DNA from: Streptomyces akebiae
GTDB taxonomy: Bacteria; Actinomycetota; Actinomycetes; Streptomycetales; Streptomycetaceae
Assembly (NCBI RefSeq): GCF_019599145.1
Contig: NZ_CP080647.1
Coordinates: forward strand, 682,001-746,000
Direction of reading: 5' to 3'
Length of the DNA: 64,000 bases
This document shows, piece after piece, positions 26,195 through 34,953 of the stretch. The notes below the pieces were generated by a model. It was not told the origin of the DNA, searched no databases, and saw only the letters and a program-made list of their open reading frames with translations. A program made the position numbers and the translations under genes. How positions within the stretch are numbered: position 1 is the stretch's first letter; the number at the start of each line of letters is the position of its first letter.

Positions 26195-27889
26195 ATGCGC
26201 CCCGGTCCCTACGAACGGCACCGCGAACTGCTGCGGAGTGTCGTTCGCGCGATCGCCGCCGGTGAGTGCCGTCGCCCCTTCACCGAGGCGACCGGCCAGG
26301 ACGCGGCCGACGCGGGCATGAGGTCGACCCGCACCGCGGGAAAGGTGTTCCGCTCGCTGCTGGGGCGGCCGTTCGAGCTGGGGCAGCCCGGTGAACTCGG
26401 CCGTGTGCATACGGAGTCGTCGCCGTACGGCCTCGTGCTGGCCATCGACTACCCGCGCTGCGATCCCGGGGAACTGGTCGCGGCGGCCGGGCGCGGTGCG
26501 GCCGGCTGGCGGGCCGCCGGACCGTACCGGCGCGCCGGTGTCGCCGTGGAGATCCTGCGTCGGCTCAACACCCGCAGCCACGAACTGGCCCTCGCGGTGC
26601 ACCACACCACCGGACAGCCCCTCCAGGGAGCCCTGCGGGCCGCCGGGCCACGCGCCCAGGACCGCGCCCTGGAGGCGGTGGCACAGGCCCTCGCCGAGTC
26701 GGAACGCGTCCCGGCCGAGCTGCGCTGGAAGAGCGTCGACCGGGGCGGGCGACCGCTGCAGGGCACCTGCGCCCTGGTGCCCCGGGGGGTGTCGCTGCTC
26801 ATCGGCTGCCCGGACTTCCCGCTCTGGAACGGGTATCCGGGCCTGTTCGCCAGCCTGGTGACCGGCAACCCGGTCGTCGTCGCTCCGCACCCGCGCTCGG
26901 TGCTGCCCCTGGCGATCACGGTGCGCGTCGCCCGGCAGGTGCTGGCGGAGGCCGGCCACTCCCCCGACCTCGTGACCCTGGCGGTGGCGGAACCGGAGCG
27001 GCAGGTGCACCGGCGGCTGGCCACGGACCCGGCGGTGCGCATCGTGGACTACACGGGCTCCGCGCGTTTCGCCGACTGGCTGGAGCAACACGCCCGCCAG
27101 GCCACCGTGTTCGCCAGCCGGACCGGACTGAACACCGTGGTCGTGGACTCGACCGACGACTACCGGGGCCTGGTTCGGGGGCTCGCCCTCGCCTCGTGCC
27201 GGTGCAACGGGACGGTGCGCACCACGCCGCAGAACATCCTGGTTCCCGAGCGGGGCTTCGGCACCGACGAGGGGCACAAGACGCTGCGGGACCTCGGGGC
27301 CGACCTCGGCGACGCCGTGGACCGGCTGCTCGGGCATCCCGCCCGCACGGCGAGAGTGTTGGGCGCGATCGTCGGCGACGAGGTGCGCGGCGCCCTGACC
27401 GACGCCGCACGGTACGGCCCGGTCCTGCACGCCTCCGGCCCCGTACCCCATCCCGACCACCCCCGCGCCGATCTGCGCAGCCCGCTGCTGGTGCGGCTGC
27501 GCGCCGCCGACGAACGCGTCTACACGCGCGAGTGGCCAGGCCCCGTCTCCTTCCTGGTGGGCACCGAGTCGACCCCGCACAGCCTCGCTCTCCTGCGCCG
27601 TACCGTGGCGCGGCACGGCGCGCTGTACGCCTCGGTGCACTCCACCGACCCGCTGGTGCTGGCGGCGGCCGAGACGGCCGCGCTGGACGCCGGGGTGCAT
27701 CTGGTGGAGAACCTCGACGATCTGCCCGCCGACCCGTCCTCGGCCCTCGCCGAACTGCCCGGCTGCGGGACCCACTTCGTCACCGGTCGGTTCCGCGTGG
27801 TGCGCTCCCGGCGGCACGCGCCGCCGGCGGAGGCTCCGGACCCGGCACCGGCCCGGCCGGGGGTCGCCGCGGAGCTGGTCGACGTATGA
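26195..27889 (+). CDS. PaaN-like aldehyde dehydrogenase paralogue lacking catalytic residues
   Basis: The 564-residue protein aligns end to end with the PaaN encoded at 32073-33782, but the catalytic positions are replaced. The nucleophile Cys342 of PaaN (GQMCTTPQN) is Arg342 here (GTVRTTPQN). The general base Glu308 (TEKAGLN) is Ser308 (ASRTGLN). The oxyanion Asn of ACNTFPTWN is Pro in GCPDFPLWN. The cofactor-binding Lys of VIVKPH is Ala in VVVAPH. Scaffold motifs such as HHTTGQP, NGYPGLFASLVTGNP and NTVVVDSTDD are intact and the frame is open, so the protein is probably made but not an ordinary dehydrogenase. It is cotranscribed with the aminotransferase. Like PaaN, it lacks the C-terminal MaoC hydratase domain of E. 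coli PaaZ. Confidence 0.88.
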   Translation: MRPGPYERHRELLRSVVRAIAAGECRRPFTEATGQDAADAGMRSTRTAGKVFRSLLGRPFELGQPGELGRVHTESSPYGLVLAIDYPRCDPGELVAAAGRGAAGWRAAGPYRRAGVAVEILRRLNTRSHELALAVHHTTGQPLQGALRAAGPRAQDRALEAVAQALAESERVPAELRWKSVDRGGRPLQGTCALVPRGVSLLIGCPDFPLWNGYPGLFASLVTGNPVVVAPHPRSVLPLAITVRVARQVLAEAGHSPDLVTLAVAEPERQVHRRLATDPAVRIVDYTGSARFADWLEQHARQATVFASRTGLNTVVVDSTDDYRGLVRGLALASCRCNGTVRTTPQNILVPERGFGTDEGHKTLRDLGADLGDAVDRLLGHPARTARVLGAIVGDEVRGALTDAARYGPVLHASGPVPHPDHPRADLRSPLLVRLRAADERVYTREWPGPVSFLVGTESTPHSLALLRRTVARHGALYASVHSTDPLVLAAAETAALDAGVHLVENLDDLPADPSSALAELPGCGTHFVTGRFRVVRSRRHAPPAEAPDPAPARPGVAAELVDV

Positions 27890-27901
27890 CCGCGCCGGTC
27901 C

Positions 27902-28402
27902 TCAGGCCGTCCAGGTGGCGCCGCGCCCCCGCACCTCGTCGAAGACCAGCCAGGTGCGGGTGGAGCGCACCCCGGGGATCCCCTGGATCTTCTCCAGCAC
28001 GACCTGGCGCAGCACGAGGTTGTCCGGGGCGCGCACGAGCACCAGGACGTCGAAGTCTCCGGTGACGAGGGCGACGTGCTCCACGTACGGGATCTCGCGC
28101 AGCTCGTGCGAGATGTCCCGCCAGGCGTTCTGCTCGATGCTCATCGTCACGTACGCGCTCGTGCCCAGGCCCGCCCGCTGTGCGTTGAGCTGCGCGGTGA
28201 ACCCCGTGATGACGTCCTCGGCCACGAGCCGGCCGATGCGGGTGTAGGCGTTGGCCCGGGAGATGTGCACCTGCTCGGCGAGAGCGCGGACCGAGATCCG
28301 GCCGTCGTCGAGGAGCCGGCTCAGGATCTGCCGGTCGATCTCGTCGAGCGGGACGGCAGTTCGTCCGGCCACCGCCCCCGGCAGAGGGATTTCCTCGGAC
28401 AC
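27902..28402 (-). CDS. Lrp/AsnC-family transcriptional regulator
   Basis: A 166-residue feast/famine regulator. An N-terminal winged helix-turn-helix (LDEIDRQILSRLLDDGRIS, then VRALAEQVHISRANAYTRI) is followed by a RAM ligand-binding domain (VEHVALVTGDFDVLVLVRA). GTG 28402 is preferred over the in-frame TTG at 28414 because GGAGG lies 5 nt before the GTG and would be inside the coding region otherwise. It is convergent with the aminotransferase/PaaN-like pair and divergent from the E1alpha operon. The natural inference is control of the island by phenylalanine or another aromatic/branched amino acid. A palindrome GGACA-cat-TGTCC (28397-28409) overlaps its start. Confidence 0.92.
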   Translation of the reverse strand: MSEEIPLPGAVAGRTAVPLDEIDRQILSRLLDDGRISVRALAEQVHISRANAYTRIGRLVAEDVITGFTAQLNAQRAGLGTSAYVTMSIEQNAWRDISHELREIPYVEHVALVTGDFDVLVLVRAPDNLVLRQVVLEKIQGIPGVRSTRTWLVFDEVRGRGATWTA

Positions 28403-28522
28403 ATTGTCCTCCAAGACCCTGATGTTCGGCAGTTCATCGCCGGTTCGGCCGAGCTATTGAACACATATTCCGTGGTAGCCACCATTCTCCTGTCAAGTGT
28501 CCAGAGAAAGCGAGTGCCCTCC

Positions 28523-29644
28523 ATGTCCGTGAAGAGCCTCCGCCAGACGGTCCAGGGCCTCCTGCCGTCCCTGACGCCGGTGCGGTTCGTGGCCGAGGAC
28601 GGCACACCGGTCGCCAGGCCGTCGGCCGACTACGCCGAGCCTCCCGTCGGGGCCCTGCTCGAAGCCTGGCGGCGGATGGTCCTGGGCCGCCGGTTCGACA
28701 CCCAGGCGACCGCCCTCACCAAGCAGGGCCGCCTCGCCGTCTACCCGTCCAGCCGGGGCCAGGAGGCCTGCCAGATCGGCGCCGTGCTCGCGCTGCGCCC
28801 CGACGACTGGCTGTTCCCGACCTACCGCGACTCCGTCGCCCTGGTGACCCGCGACATCGACCCCGTCGAGGTGCTCACGCTGCTGCGCGGCGACTGGCAC
28901 TGCGGCTACGACCCGGCCGCCACCCGGGTCGCCCCCCAGTGCACCCCGCTGGCCACCCAGGTGCTGCACGCGACCGGCATGGCCGAGTCCCTGCGCCGCA
29001 AGGGCGAGGACGGCGTGGCGATGGCCCTCGTAGGGGACGGGGCGACGAGCGAGGGCGACTTCCACGAGGCGCTGAACTTCGCGGCCGTGTTCCGCGCGCC
29101 GGTCGTCTTCTTCGTGCAGAACAACAAGTACGCGATCTCCGTCCCGCTGGCACGGCAGACCGCGGCGCCGGCCCTCGCCTACAAGGGCATCGGCCACGGG
29201 GTGCGCTCCGAGCAGGTCGACGGCAACGACCTGGTCGCGGTGCTGGCGGTGCTGACCGCGGCCGTCGAGCACGCCCGCGCCGGGAACGGACCGGTCCTGG
29301 TCGAGGCGCACACGTACCGCATGGACGCGCACACCAACGCCGACGACGCCACCCGCTACCGGGAGGACGACGAGGTCGAGCGGTGGCGCGAAGCCGACCC
29401 GGTCGACCGGCTGGAGACGTATCTGCGCTCGCGCGGCGCGCTCACCGACGAGGACGTGGCGGCGCTGCGGGAGGAGGCGGAGGAGCTGGCGGCGCGGGTG
29501 CGCGCCGGCCTGAACGCCGACTCCGTGCTCGACCCGCTGGAGCTGTTCGACCACGTCTACGCCGATCCGACCCCCCAACTGCGCGAGCAGCGTGCCCAGT
29601 TGGCCGCCGAGCTCGCTGAAACCACCCAGGCCCAGGAGGACTGA
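28523..29644 (+). CDS. 2-Oxoacid dehydrogenase E1 component, alpha subunit
   Basis: This is the thiamine-diphosphate subunit of a branched-chain-type 2-oxoacid dehydrogenase, 373 residues. The ThDP/Mg2+ motif is GDGATSEGDFHEALNF...QNNKYAIS. The substrate-side motifs are FPTYRDSVALVTRDIDP and a phosphorylation-loop-like YRMDAHTNADDATRYR. It decarboxylates a 2-oxoacid and passes the acyl group to E2 with its beta subunit, 5 bp downstream. Genes for ordinary pyruvate or branched-chain complexes look alike, so the substrate cannot be read from sequence. The location between an aromatic aminotransferase and phenylacetyl-CoA genes makes phenylpyruvate the likely substrate (inference). The ribosome-binding site is weak. 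Confidence 0.9.
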   Translation: MSVKSLRQTVQGLLPSLTPVRFVAEDGTPVARPSADYAEPPVGALLEAWRRMVLGRRFDTQATALTKQGRLAVYPSSRGQEACQIGAVLALRPDDWLFPTYRDSVALVTRDIDPVEVLTLLRGDWHCGYDPAATRVAPQCTPLATQVLHATGMAESLRRKGEDGVAMALVGDGATSEGDFHEALNFAAVFRAPVVFFVQNNKYAISVPLARQTAAPALAYKGIGHGVRSEQVDGNDLVAVLAVLTAAVEHARAGNGPVLVEAHTYRMDAHTNADDATRYREDDEVERWREADPVDRLETYLRSRGALTDEDVAALREEAEELAARVRAGLNADSVLDPLELFDHVYADPTPQLREQRAQLAAELAETTQAQED

Positions 29645-29649
29645 CGACC

Positions 29650-30669
29650 ATGGCCAAGGTCACGATGGCGCAGGCGCTCAACACCGCCCTGCGCGACGCG
29701 CTGCGCGAGAACGAACGGGTCCTCGTCTTCGGCGAGGACGTCGGTCCGCTCGGTGGGGTGTTCCGCATCACCGACGGGCTGACCCGCGACTTCGGCGAAG
29801 AGCGTTGCTTCGACACCCCGCTCGCGGAGGCCGGCATCGTCGGGCTCGCGGTCGGCATGGCGATGGGCGGGTTCCGGCCCGTGGTGGAGATGCAGTTCGA
29901 CGCCTTCGCCTACCCGGCGTTCGAGCAGATCGCCTCGCACGTCGCCAAGCTGCGCAACCGCACCCGCGGCCGGATCAACCTGCCGATGGTGATCCGTGTC
30001 CCCTACGCCGGCGGCATCGGCGGCGTGGAGCACCACTGCGACTCCAGCGAGGCCTACTACGCCCACACGCCCGGCCTGAAGGTCGTCACCCCGGCCACGG
30101 CCGAGGACGCGTACTGGCTGCTGCGGGACGCGGTGGCCGATCCCGACCCGGTGGTGTTCCTGGAGCCGAAGAAGCTGTACTGGTCGCGCGAGGACGCCGA
30201 CCTGGAGACCCGCGGGGCGCTGCCGTTCGGGCGGGCGGCGATCCGGCGGGCGGGACGGGACGCCACCGTCGTCGCCTACGGCCCCTCGGTCCCGGTGGCG
30301 CTGGCCGCCGCCGAGGCGGCCGCCGCCGACGGGATCGAGCTGGAGGTCGTGGACCTGCGCACGCTGGTGCCCTTCGACGACGAGACCGTCACGGAGTCGG
30401 TCCGCAGGACCGGTCGCTGCCTGGTCGTGCAGGAGGCCCAGGGCTTCGCCGGGGTCGGCGCGGAGATCGCCGCCCGGGTGCAGGAGCGCTGCTTCCACTC
30501 GCTCGCCGCTCCCGTCCTGCGGGTGGCCGGTTTCGACATCCCGTATCCGCCGCCGAAGCTGGAGCACGCGCACCTGCCCGGCGTCGACCGGATCCTCGAC
30601 GCCGTCGACCGCCTTCAGTTCTCCGACGAACCCGACACGCGGCACCTGCTGAAGGGAGCGGTCGCATGA
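29650..30669 (+). CDS. 2-Oxoacid dehydrogenase E1 component, beta subunit
   Basis: A 339-residue transketolase-like beta subunit that completes the E1 heterotetramer. Typical sequence includes VLVFGEDVGPLGGVFRITDGL, RCFDTPLAEAGIVGLAVGMA, EMQFDAFAYPAFEQIASH and DLRTLVPFD near the C-terminal domain. PVVFLEPKKLYW is the usual motif preceding the second domain. It overlaps the E2 start by ATGA at 30666-30669, which couples their translation. Confidence 0.93.
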   Translation: MAKVTMAQALNTALRDALRENERVLVFGEDVGPLGGVFRITDGLTRDFGEERCFDTPLAEAGIVGLAVGMAMGGFRPVVEMQFDAFAYPAFEQIASHVAKLRNRTRGRINLPMVIRVPYAGGIGGVEHHCDSSEAYYAHTPGLKVVTPATAEDAYWLLRDAVADPDPVVFLEPKKLYWSREDADLETRGALPFGRAAIRRAGRDATVVAYGPSVPVALAAAEAAAADGIELEVVDLRTLVPFDDETVTESVRRTGRCLVVQEAQGFAGVGAEIAARVQERCFHSLAAPVLRVAGFDIPYPPPKLEHAHLPGVDRILDAVDRLQFSDEPDTRHLLKGAVA

Positions 30670-31997
30670 CCACCGCCACGCAGCAGGAGCAGTTGTTCCG
30701 GCTCCCCGATCTCGGCGAGGGCCTGACCGACGCGGAGATCGTCGAGTGGAAGGTGGCCGTCGGCGACACCGTGACGATCGACCAGATCGTGGTCGAGGTG
30801 GAGACCGCCAAGGCCGCGGTCGAGGTGCCGGTCCCGTACGCGGGCACGGTGCTGCGGCTGCACGCGGAGGCGGGCACCGCGCTGGGGGTGGGGGAACCGC
30901 TGATCACGGTGGGCGCGGGGGTGCCCGCGGCACCGGAACCGGCCGGGCTGGACGCCGCCGCCGAGCGGTACCGCGAGGAGGAGCAGGCCGGCTCCGGCAA
31001 CGTGCTGATCGGCTACGGCACCGGGCACGAGCCGGCGCCGCGCCGGCGCCGCCGACGCGCCGGCTCCACCGCGACCGGGGTGCCCGTGATCTCTCCGGCG
31101 CCGGCGGTGGAGCCCCACGCTCCCCGTGTCATCTCCCCTCTGGTGCGCAGGATGGCTCGCGACCACGGGATCGACCTCACCGCGCTGGTGCCGTCCGGTC
31201 CCGCCGGGGTCGTGCTGCGACGGGACGTGGAGCGGGCTGTCGCCCAGACCGCACCGGCGACGGCACAACCCGCGCCGGCTCCCCGGTCCGCGCCCGCCTC
31301 CGACGGCCCGGTCCGCATCCCCCTGCGAGGTGTCCGCAAGGCCGTCGCGGACAAGCTCTCGCGCAGCCGGACCGAGATCCCCGACGCCACGACCTGGGTC
31401 GACGTGGACGCCACCGGGCTGCTCCAGGCCAAGAAGGCACTGGAGGCGGCCGCACCCGGGCGCCGGGTCGGCCTGTTGGCCCTGTTCGCCCGGATCTGTG
31501 TCGCCGGTCTGCGGCGCTACCCGGAGCTGAACTCGGCCGTGGACACCGAACGCCGGGAGATCCTGCGCCACGACGAGGTGCACCTGGGCTTCGCCGCCCA
31601 GACCGATCGCGGCCTGGTCGTCCCCGTCGTCCGGGACGCCCACCGGCTGACGACGGTCCAACTGGCCGCGGAACTCGCCCGGTTGACCGAACTGGCCCGG
31701 ACCGGCGGCCTGCCGCCCGACCGGCTGACCGGGGGCACCTTCACCCTCAACAACTACGGCGTGTTCGGCGTCGACGGCTCCACACCCATCATCAACCACC
31801 CGGAGGCGGCGCTCCTCGGCGTCGGCCGCATCGTCGACAAACCCTGGGTGGTGGACGGCGCACTCACCGTCCGCAAGGTCACCCAGTTGTCGTTCAGCTT
31901 CGACCACCGGGTCTGCGACGGCGGTACCGCCGGAGGCTTCCTGCGCTTCGTGGCCGACTGCGTGGAGCGCCCGGCAGTCCTGCTCGCCGACCTCTGA
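30666..31997 (+). CDS. Dihydrolipoyl acyltransferase E2
   Basis: The E2 core takes the acyl group from E1 and transfers it to CoA. The protein has 443 residues. A lipoyl domain at about 8-82 carries the lipoylated Lys49 in EVETAKAAVEV. A flexible Ala/Pro/Arg linker follows. A peripheral subunit-binding domain lies at about 154-190 (ISPLVRRMARDHGIDLTAL). The catalytic acyltransferase domain contains the active-site motif SFDHRVCDGG (His414). If E1 uses phenylpyruvate, the product would be phenylacetyl-CoA, the substrate of PaaABCDE downstream. E3 is probably the gene at 41699-43111. Confidence 0.93.
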   Translation: MTTATQQEQLFRLPDLGEGLTDAEIVEWKVAVGDTVTIDQIVVEVETAKAAVEVPVPYAGTVLRLHAEAGTALGVGEPLITVGAGVPAAPEPAGLDAAAERYREEEQAGSGNVLIGYGTGHEPAPRRRRRRAGSTATGVPVISPAPAVEPHAPRVISPLVRRMARDHGIDLTALVPSGPAGVVLRRDVERAVAQTAPATAQPAPAPRSAPASDGPVRIPLRGVRKAVADKLSRSRTEIPDATTWVDVDATGLLQAKKALEAAAPGRRVGLLALFARICVAGLRRYPELNSAVDTERREILRHDEVHLGFAAQTDRGLVVPVVRDAHRLTTVQLAAELARLTELARTGGLPPDRLTGGTFTLNNYGVFGVDGSTPIINHPEAALLGVGRIVDKPWVVDGALTVRKVTQLSFSFDHRVCDGGTAGGFLRFVADCVERPAVLLADL

Positions 31998-32047
31998 CCA
32001 CCCCCTTTCGCCGTCCCCACTCCTGGGCACACTCCACCCACCAACCG

Positions 32048-32061
32048 ACCGAACGTTCGGC
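32048..32061. promoter_or_regulatory. PaaR-like palindromic operator before paaN
   Basis: The 12-bp perfect palindrome CCGAACGTTCGG sits 12 nt before the paaN start, in the context ACCGAACGTTCGGC. This fits the ACCGNNCGNNCGGT core that I recall for the TetR-type regulator PaaR, with one mismatch in the last base. It probably marks separate control of the paaN-paaE part of the island. No TetR-type paaR gene is adjacent. Confidence 0.6.
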
Positions 32062-32072
32062 CTGGAGCTTTC

Positions 32073-33782
32073 ATGTCACCCTTCCACGCCCGCCACGCGG
32101 ACCTGCTCGACCAGGCCGTGGCCCGCACCACCGACCGCGGCTACTGGACGCCGTATCCGGAGATCCCCAGCGCCTCGGTGTACGGGGCCGGAGCCCCGGA
32201 GTCGGGCGAGGCGGCCTTCCGCGCTCTCCTCGACCGCCCCTTCCCGCTCGACGGGCACCCCACCACCGGCACCGTCCCGGCCACGGAGGTGTCGCCGTAC
32301 GGCTTCCCGCTCGGCATCAGCTATCCACATCTGGCGCCCGAGGCCGCCGTGGCGACCGCCAAGTCCGCGGCCCCGGCGTGGCGTTCGGCGAGCCCCGACG
32401 TCCGGGCCGGCGTGGCGGCCGAGATCCTGGCCCGCCTCAACGCGGCGAGCTTCGAGATCGCGCACGCCGTCCAGCACACCACCGGCCAGCCGTTCGTGAT
32501 GGCCTTCCAGGCGGGTGGCCCGCACGCACAGGACCGCGGCCTCGAAGCGGTGGCGTACGCCTGGGAGGCGCAGCGGCGACATCCGGCCACCGCCCGCTGG
32601 AGCAAGCCCCGGCGACGTGGCGGGCCACTGGTCATGGACAAGACCTACACCCCGGTCGGCCGGGGTGTGGCCGTGCTCGTCGCCTGCAACACCTTCCCCA
32701 CCTGGAACGGCTATCCGGGCTTCTTCGCGAGCCTCGTCACGGGCAACCCGGTGATCGTCAAGCCGCACCGGCGGGCCGTGCTGCCGCTGGCGATCACCGT
32801 GCGGATCGCCCGTGAGGTGCTGACGGAGGCCGGTTTCGACCCGGACGTGGTGCTGCTCGCCGCCTCGGGGCCGGACGAACGCACCGCTCCCGCCCTGGCC
32901 ACCCACCCCGACGTGCGGATCGTGGACTTCACCGGCTCCGGCGAGTTCGGCGACTGGCTGGAGACCAACGCCCGCCAGGCCGTCGTGCACACGGAGAAGG
33001 CGGGTCTCAACACCGTCGTCGTGGACTCCACCGACGACTACGCCGGGCTGCTGCGCAACCTCGCGTTCTCGCTGTCGCTCTACAGCGGGCAGATGTGCAC
33101 CACCCCGCAGAACATCCTGGCCCCCCGCGACGGGTTCCCCACCGATCAAGGGCCGCGTACGGCCGACGAGTTCGCCGCCGATCTGGGCTCCGCGCTCGAC
33201 GACCTGCTCCGCGACCCGGCCCGCGCCACCGCCACCCTCGGCGCGATCGTGAACGGCTCGGTCCTCGCGCGGCTGGAGGAGGCCGCGGCCCTGGGCCGTA
33301 CCGCCCATCCCTCGCGGGCCGTGACGCACCCCGACCACCCGGACGCCGTCGTCCGCACCCCGCTGGTCGCCCGGCTCGACGCGGAGGCCGACGAGAAGAC
33401 CTACACGAGCGAGTGGTTCGGTCCGGTCTCCTTCGTCATCGCCACCGACGACACCGCGCACTCCCTGCGTGTCCTGCGCGACACCGTGCGGCGCCACGGC
33501 GCCCTCACCGCCTGCGTGTACGCGACCGACGAGGACGTCCTGGCGGCGTCACGTGCGGCGGCCCTGGAGGCGGGGGTGCACCTGTCGGAGAACCTGACCG
33601 GCGAGGTGTTCCCCAACCAGTCCGCCGCCTTCAGCGACTTCCACGGCACGTCGGCCAACCCTGCCGCCAACGCGACCCTCACCGACCCCGCGTTCGTCAC
33701 CGGCCGCTTCTGCGTCCTCCAGTCCCGCCGTCACGCCCCCGCCGAGGAGCACGAGCACGAGGAGCACGCCGATGTCCGATGA
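32073..33782 (+). CDS. paaN: PaaN: 3-oxo-5,6-dehydrosuberyl-CoA semialdehyde dehydrogenase type
   Basis: A 569-residue aldehyde dehydrogenase of the phenylacetate pathway that oxidises the semialdehyde made after hydrolytic opening of oxepin-CoA. The active site is complete: Cys342 in SGQMCTTPQN, Glu308 in HTEKAGLN, the oxyanion Asn in ACNTFPTWNG and the NADP-binding Lys in VIVKPH. It has no hydratase (MaoC) domain, so unlike E. coli PaaZ it can only do the dehydrogenase half. GGAG lies 6 nt before ATG 32073. The C-terminal His/Glu-rich tail (EEHEHEEH) overlaps the start of the thiolase gene by 11 bp. Confidence 0.92.
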   Translation: MSPFHARHADLLDQAVARTTDRGYWTPYPEIPSASVYGAGAPESGEAAFRALLDRPFPLDGHPTTGTVPATEVSPYGFPLGISYPHLAPEAAVATAKSAAPAWRSASPDVRAGVAAEILARLNAASFEIAHAVQHTTGQPFVMAFQAGGPHAQDRGLEAVAYAWEAQRRHPATARWSKPRRRGGPLVMDKTYTPVGRGVAVLVACNTFPTWNGYPGFFASLVTGNPVIVKPHRRAVLPLAITVRIAREVLTEAGFDPDVVLLAASGPDERTAPALATHPDVRIVDFTGSGEFGDWLETNARQAVVHTEKAGLNTVVVDSTDDYAGLLRNLAFSLSLYSGQMCTTPQNILAPRDGFPTDQGPRTADEFAADLGSALDDLLRDPARATATLGAIVNGSVLARLEEAAALGRTAHPSRAVTHPDHPDAVVRTPLVARLDAEADEKTYTSEWFGPVSFVIATDDTAHSLRVLRDTVRRHGALTACVYATDEDVLAASRAAALEAGVHLSENLTGEVFPNQSAAFSDFHGTSANPAANATLTDPAFVTGRFCVLQSRRHAPAEEHEHEEHADVR

Positions 33783-34953
33783 GGTCTATCTGATCGACGG
33801 GGCCCGTACCCCGCAGGGCCGTTACGGCGGGGCGCTGGCCTCCGTGCGCCCCGACGACCTGGCCGCGCTCGTCGTCGGCGAGGCCGTGCGACGTTCCGCG
33901 GTCCCGGCCGACTCCGTGGACGAGGTGATCCTCGGCGCCGCGAACCAGGCCGGTGAGGACAACCGGGACGTCGCGCGGATGGCCGTGCTGCTGGCCGGAC
34001 TCCCGCACACCGTGCCCGGGTACACCGTCAACCGGCTGTGCGCCTCGGGACTCACGGCCGTCGCGTCCGCCGCGCAGGCCGTACGTGCCGGCGAGGCCGA
34101 GCTGGTCGTGGCCGGCGGGGTCGAGTCGATGACCCGTGCGCCCTGGGTGATGGCCAAGCCCGGCACACCCTGGGCCCGGCCCGGCGACGTCCACGACACC
34201 TCGCTCGGCTGGCGCTTCACCAACCCCCGCTTCCCCGCGACGACGACCTTGTCGATGGGAGAGACCGCGGAGGAGGTCGCCGCCCTGGACGGCATCAGCC
34301 GCCTGGAGGCGGACGCCTTCGCGCTGCGCAGCCACCGGCGGGCGGTGGCGGCGCGGACAGCGGGCCGCTTCGCCGCGGAGATCGTCCCGGTACCGGTGGC
34401 GGACGGTGAGGTGACCGAGGACGAAGGACCGCGCCCGACCACCACGCTGGAGAAGCTGAGCGGCCTGCGCGCCGTCTTCCGCCCGGACGGCATCGTCACG
34501 GCGGGCAACTCCTCGCCGCTGTCCGACGGGGCTGCCGCCCTGGTGGTGGCGAGCGGGGCGGCGGTGGAGCGCCACGGGCTGACTCCCCGGGCCCGGGTCG
34601 TCACCGCCGCCTCGGCCGGCGTCGAGCCCCACCTGATGGGGCTCGGCCCGGTGCCGGCCACCACCAGGGCCCTGGAGCGGGCGAGCTGGACGGTCGGTGA
34701 CCTCGACGCGATCGAACTCAACGAGGCCTTCGCCGCCCAGGCCCTCGCGGTCACGCACCGGCTGAACCTCGACCCGGACCGCGTCAACGCCGACGGGGGC
34801 GCCATCGCCCTCGGCCACCCCCTGGGCTGCTCCGGCACCCGCGTCCTGCTCACCCTGCTGGGCCGACTGGAACGGGAGGGCGGCCGACGGGGGCTCGCGA
34901 CCCTCTGCGTCGGGGTCGGGCAGGGCGTGGCGATGCTCGTGGAGCGCGTATGA
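33772..34953 (+). CDS. paaJ: Acetyl-CoA acyltransferase (PaaJ-like thiolase)
   Basis: A 393-residue thiolase. It would cleave 3-oxo-5,6-dehydrosuberyl-CoA and 3-oxoadipyl-CoA, the two thiolytic steps of phenylacetate catabolism. The catalytic residues are visible: Cys90 in VNRLCASGL, His349 in ALGHPLGCSG and Cys379 in TLCVGVGQG. The N-terminal VYLIDGARTPQGRYGG and ELNEAFAAQALAV are family-typical. The start overlaps the end of paaN and the stop overlaps the following ATG. The exact chain-length preference is inferred from context. Confidence 0.93.
   Translation: MSDEVYLIDGARTPQGRYGGALASVRPDDLAALVVGEAVRRSAVPADSVDEVILGAANQAGEDNRDVARMAVLLAGLPHTVPGYTVNRLCASGLTAVASAAQAVRAGEAELVVAGGVESMTRAPWVMAKPGTPWARPGDVHDTSLGWRFTNPRFPATTTLSMGETAEEVAALDGISRLEADAFALRSHRRAVAARTAGRFAAEIVPVPVADGEVTEDEGPRPTTTLEKLSGLRAVFRPDGIVTAGNSSPLSDGAAALVVASGAAVERHGLTPRARVVTAASAGVEPHLMGLGPVPATTRALERASWTVGDLDAIELNEAFAAQALAVTHRLNLDPDRVNADGGAIALGHPLGCSGTRVLLTLLGRLEREGGRRGLATLCVGVGQGVAMLVERV

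Noticed and set aside
28523..31997. Calling E1/E2 the branched-chain (bkd) complex
   Set aside because: Sequence is compatible, but no branched-chain genes surround it; substrate left open with phenylpyruvate favoured.
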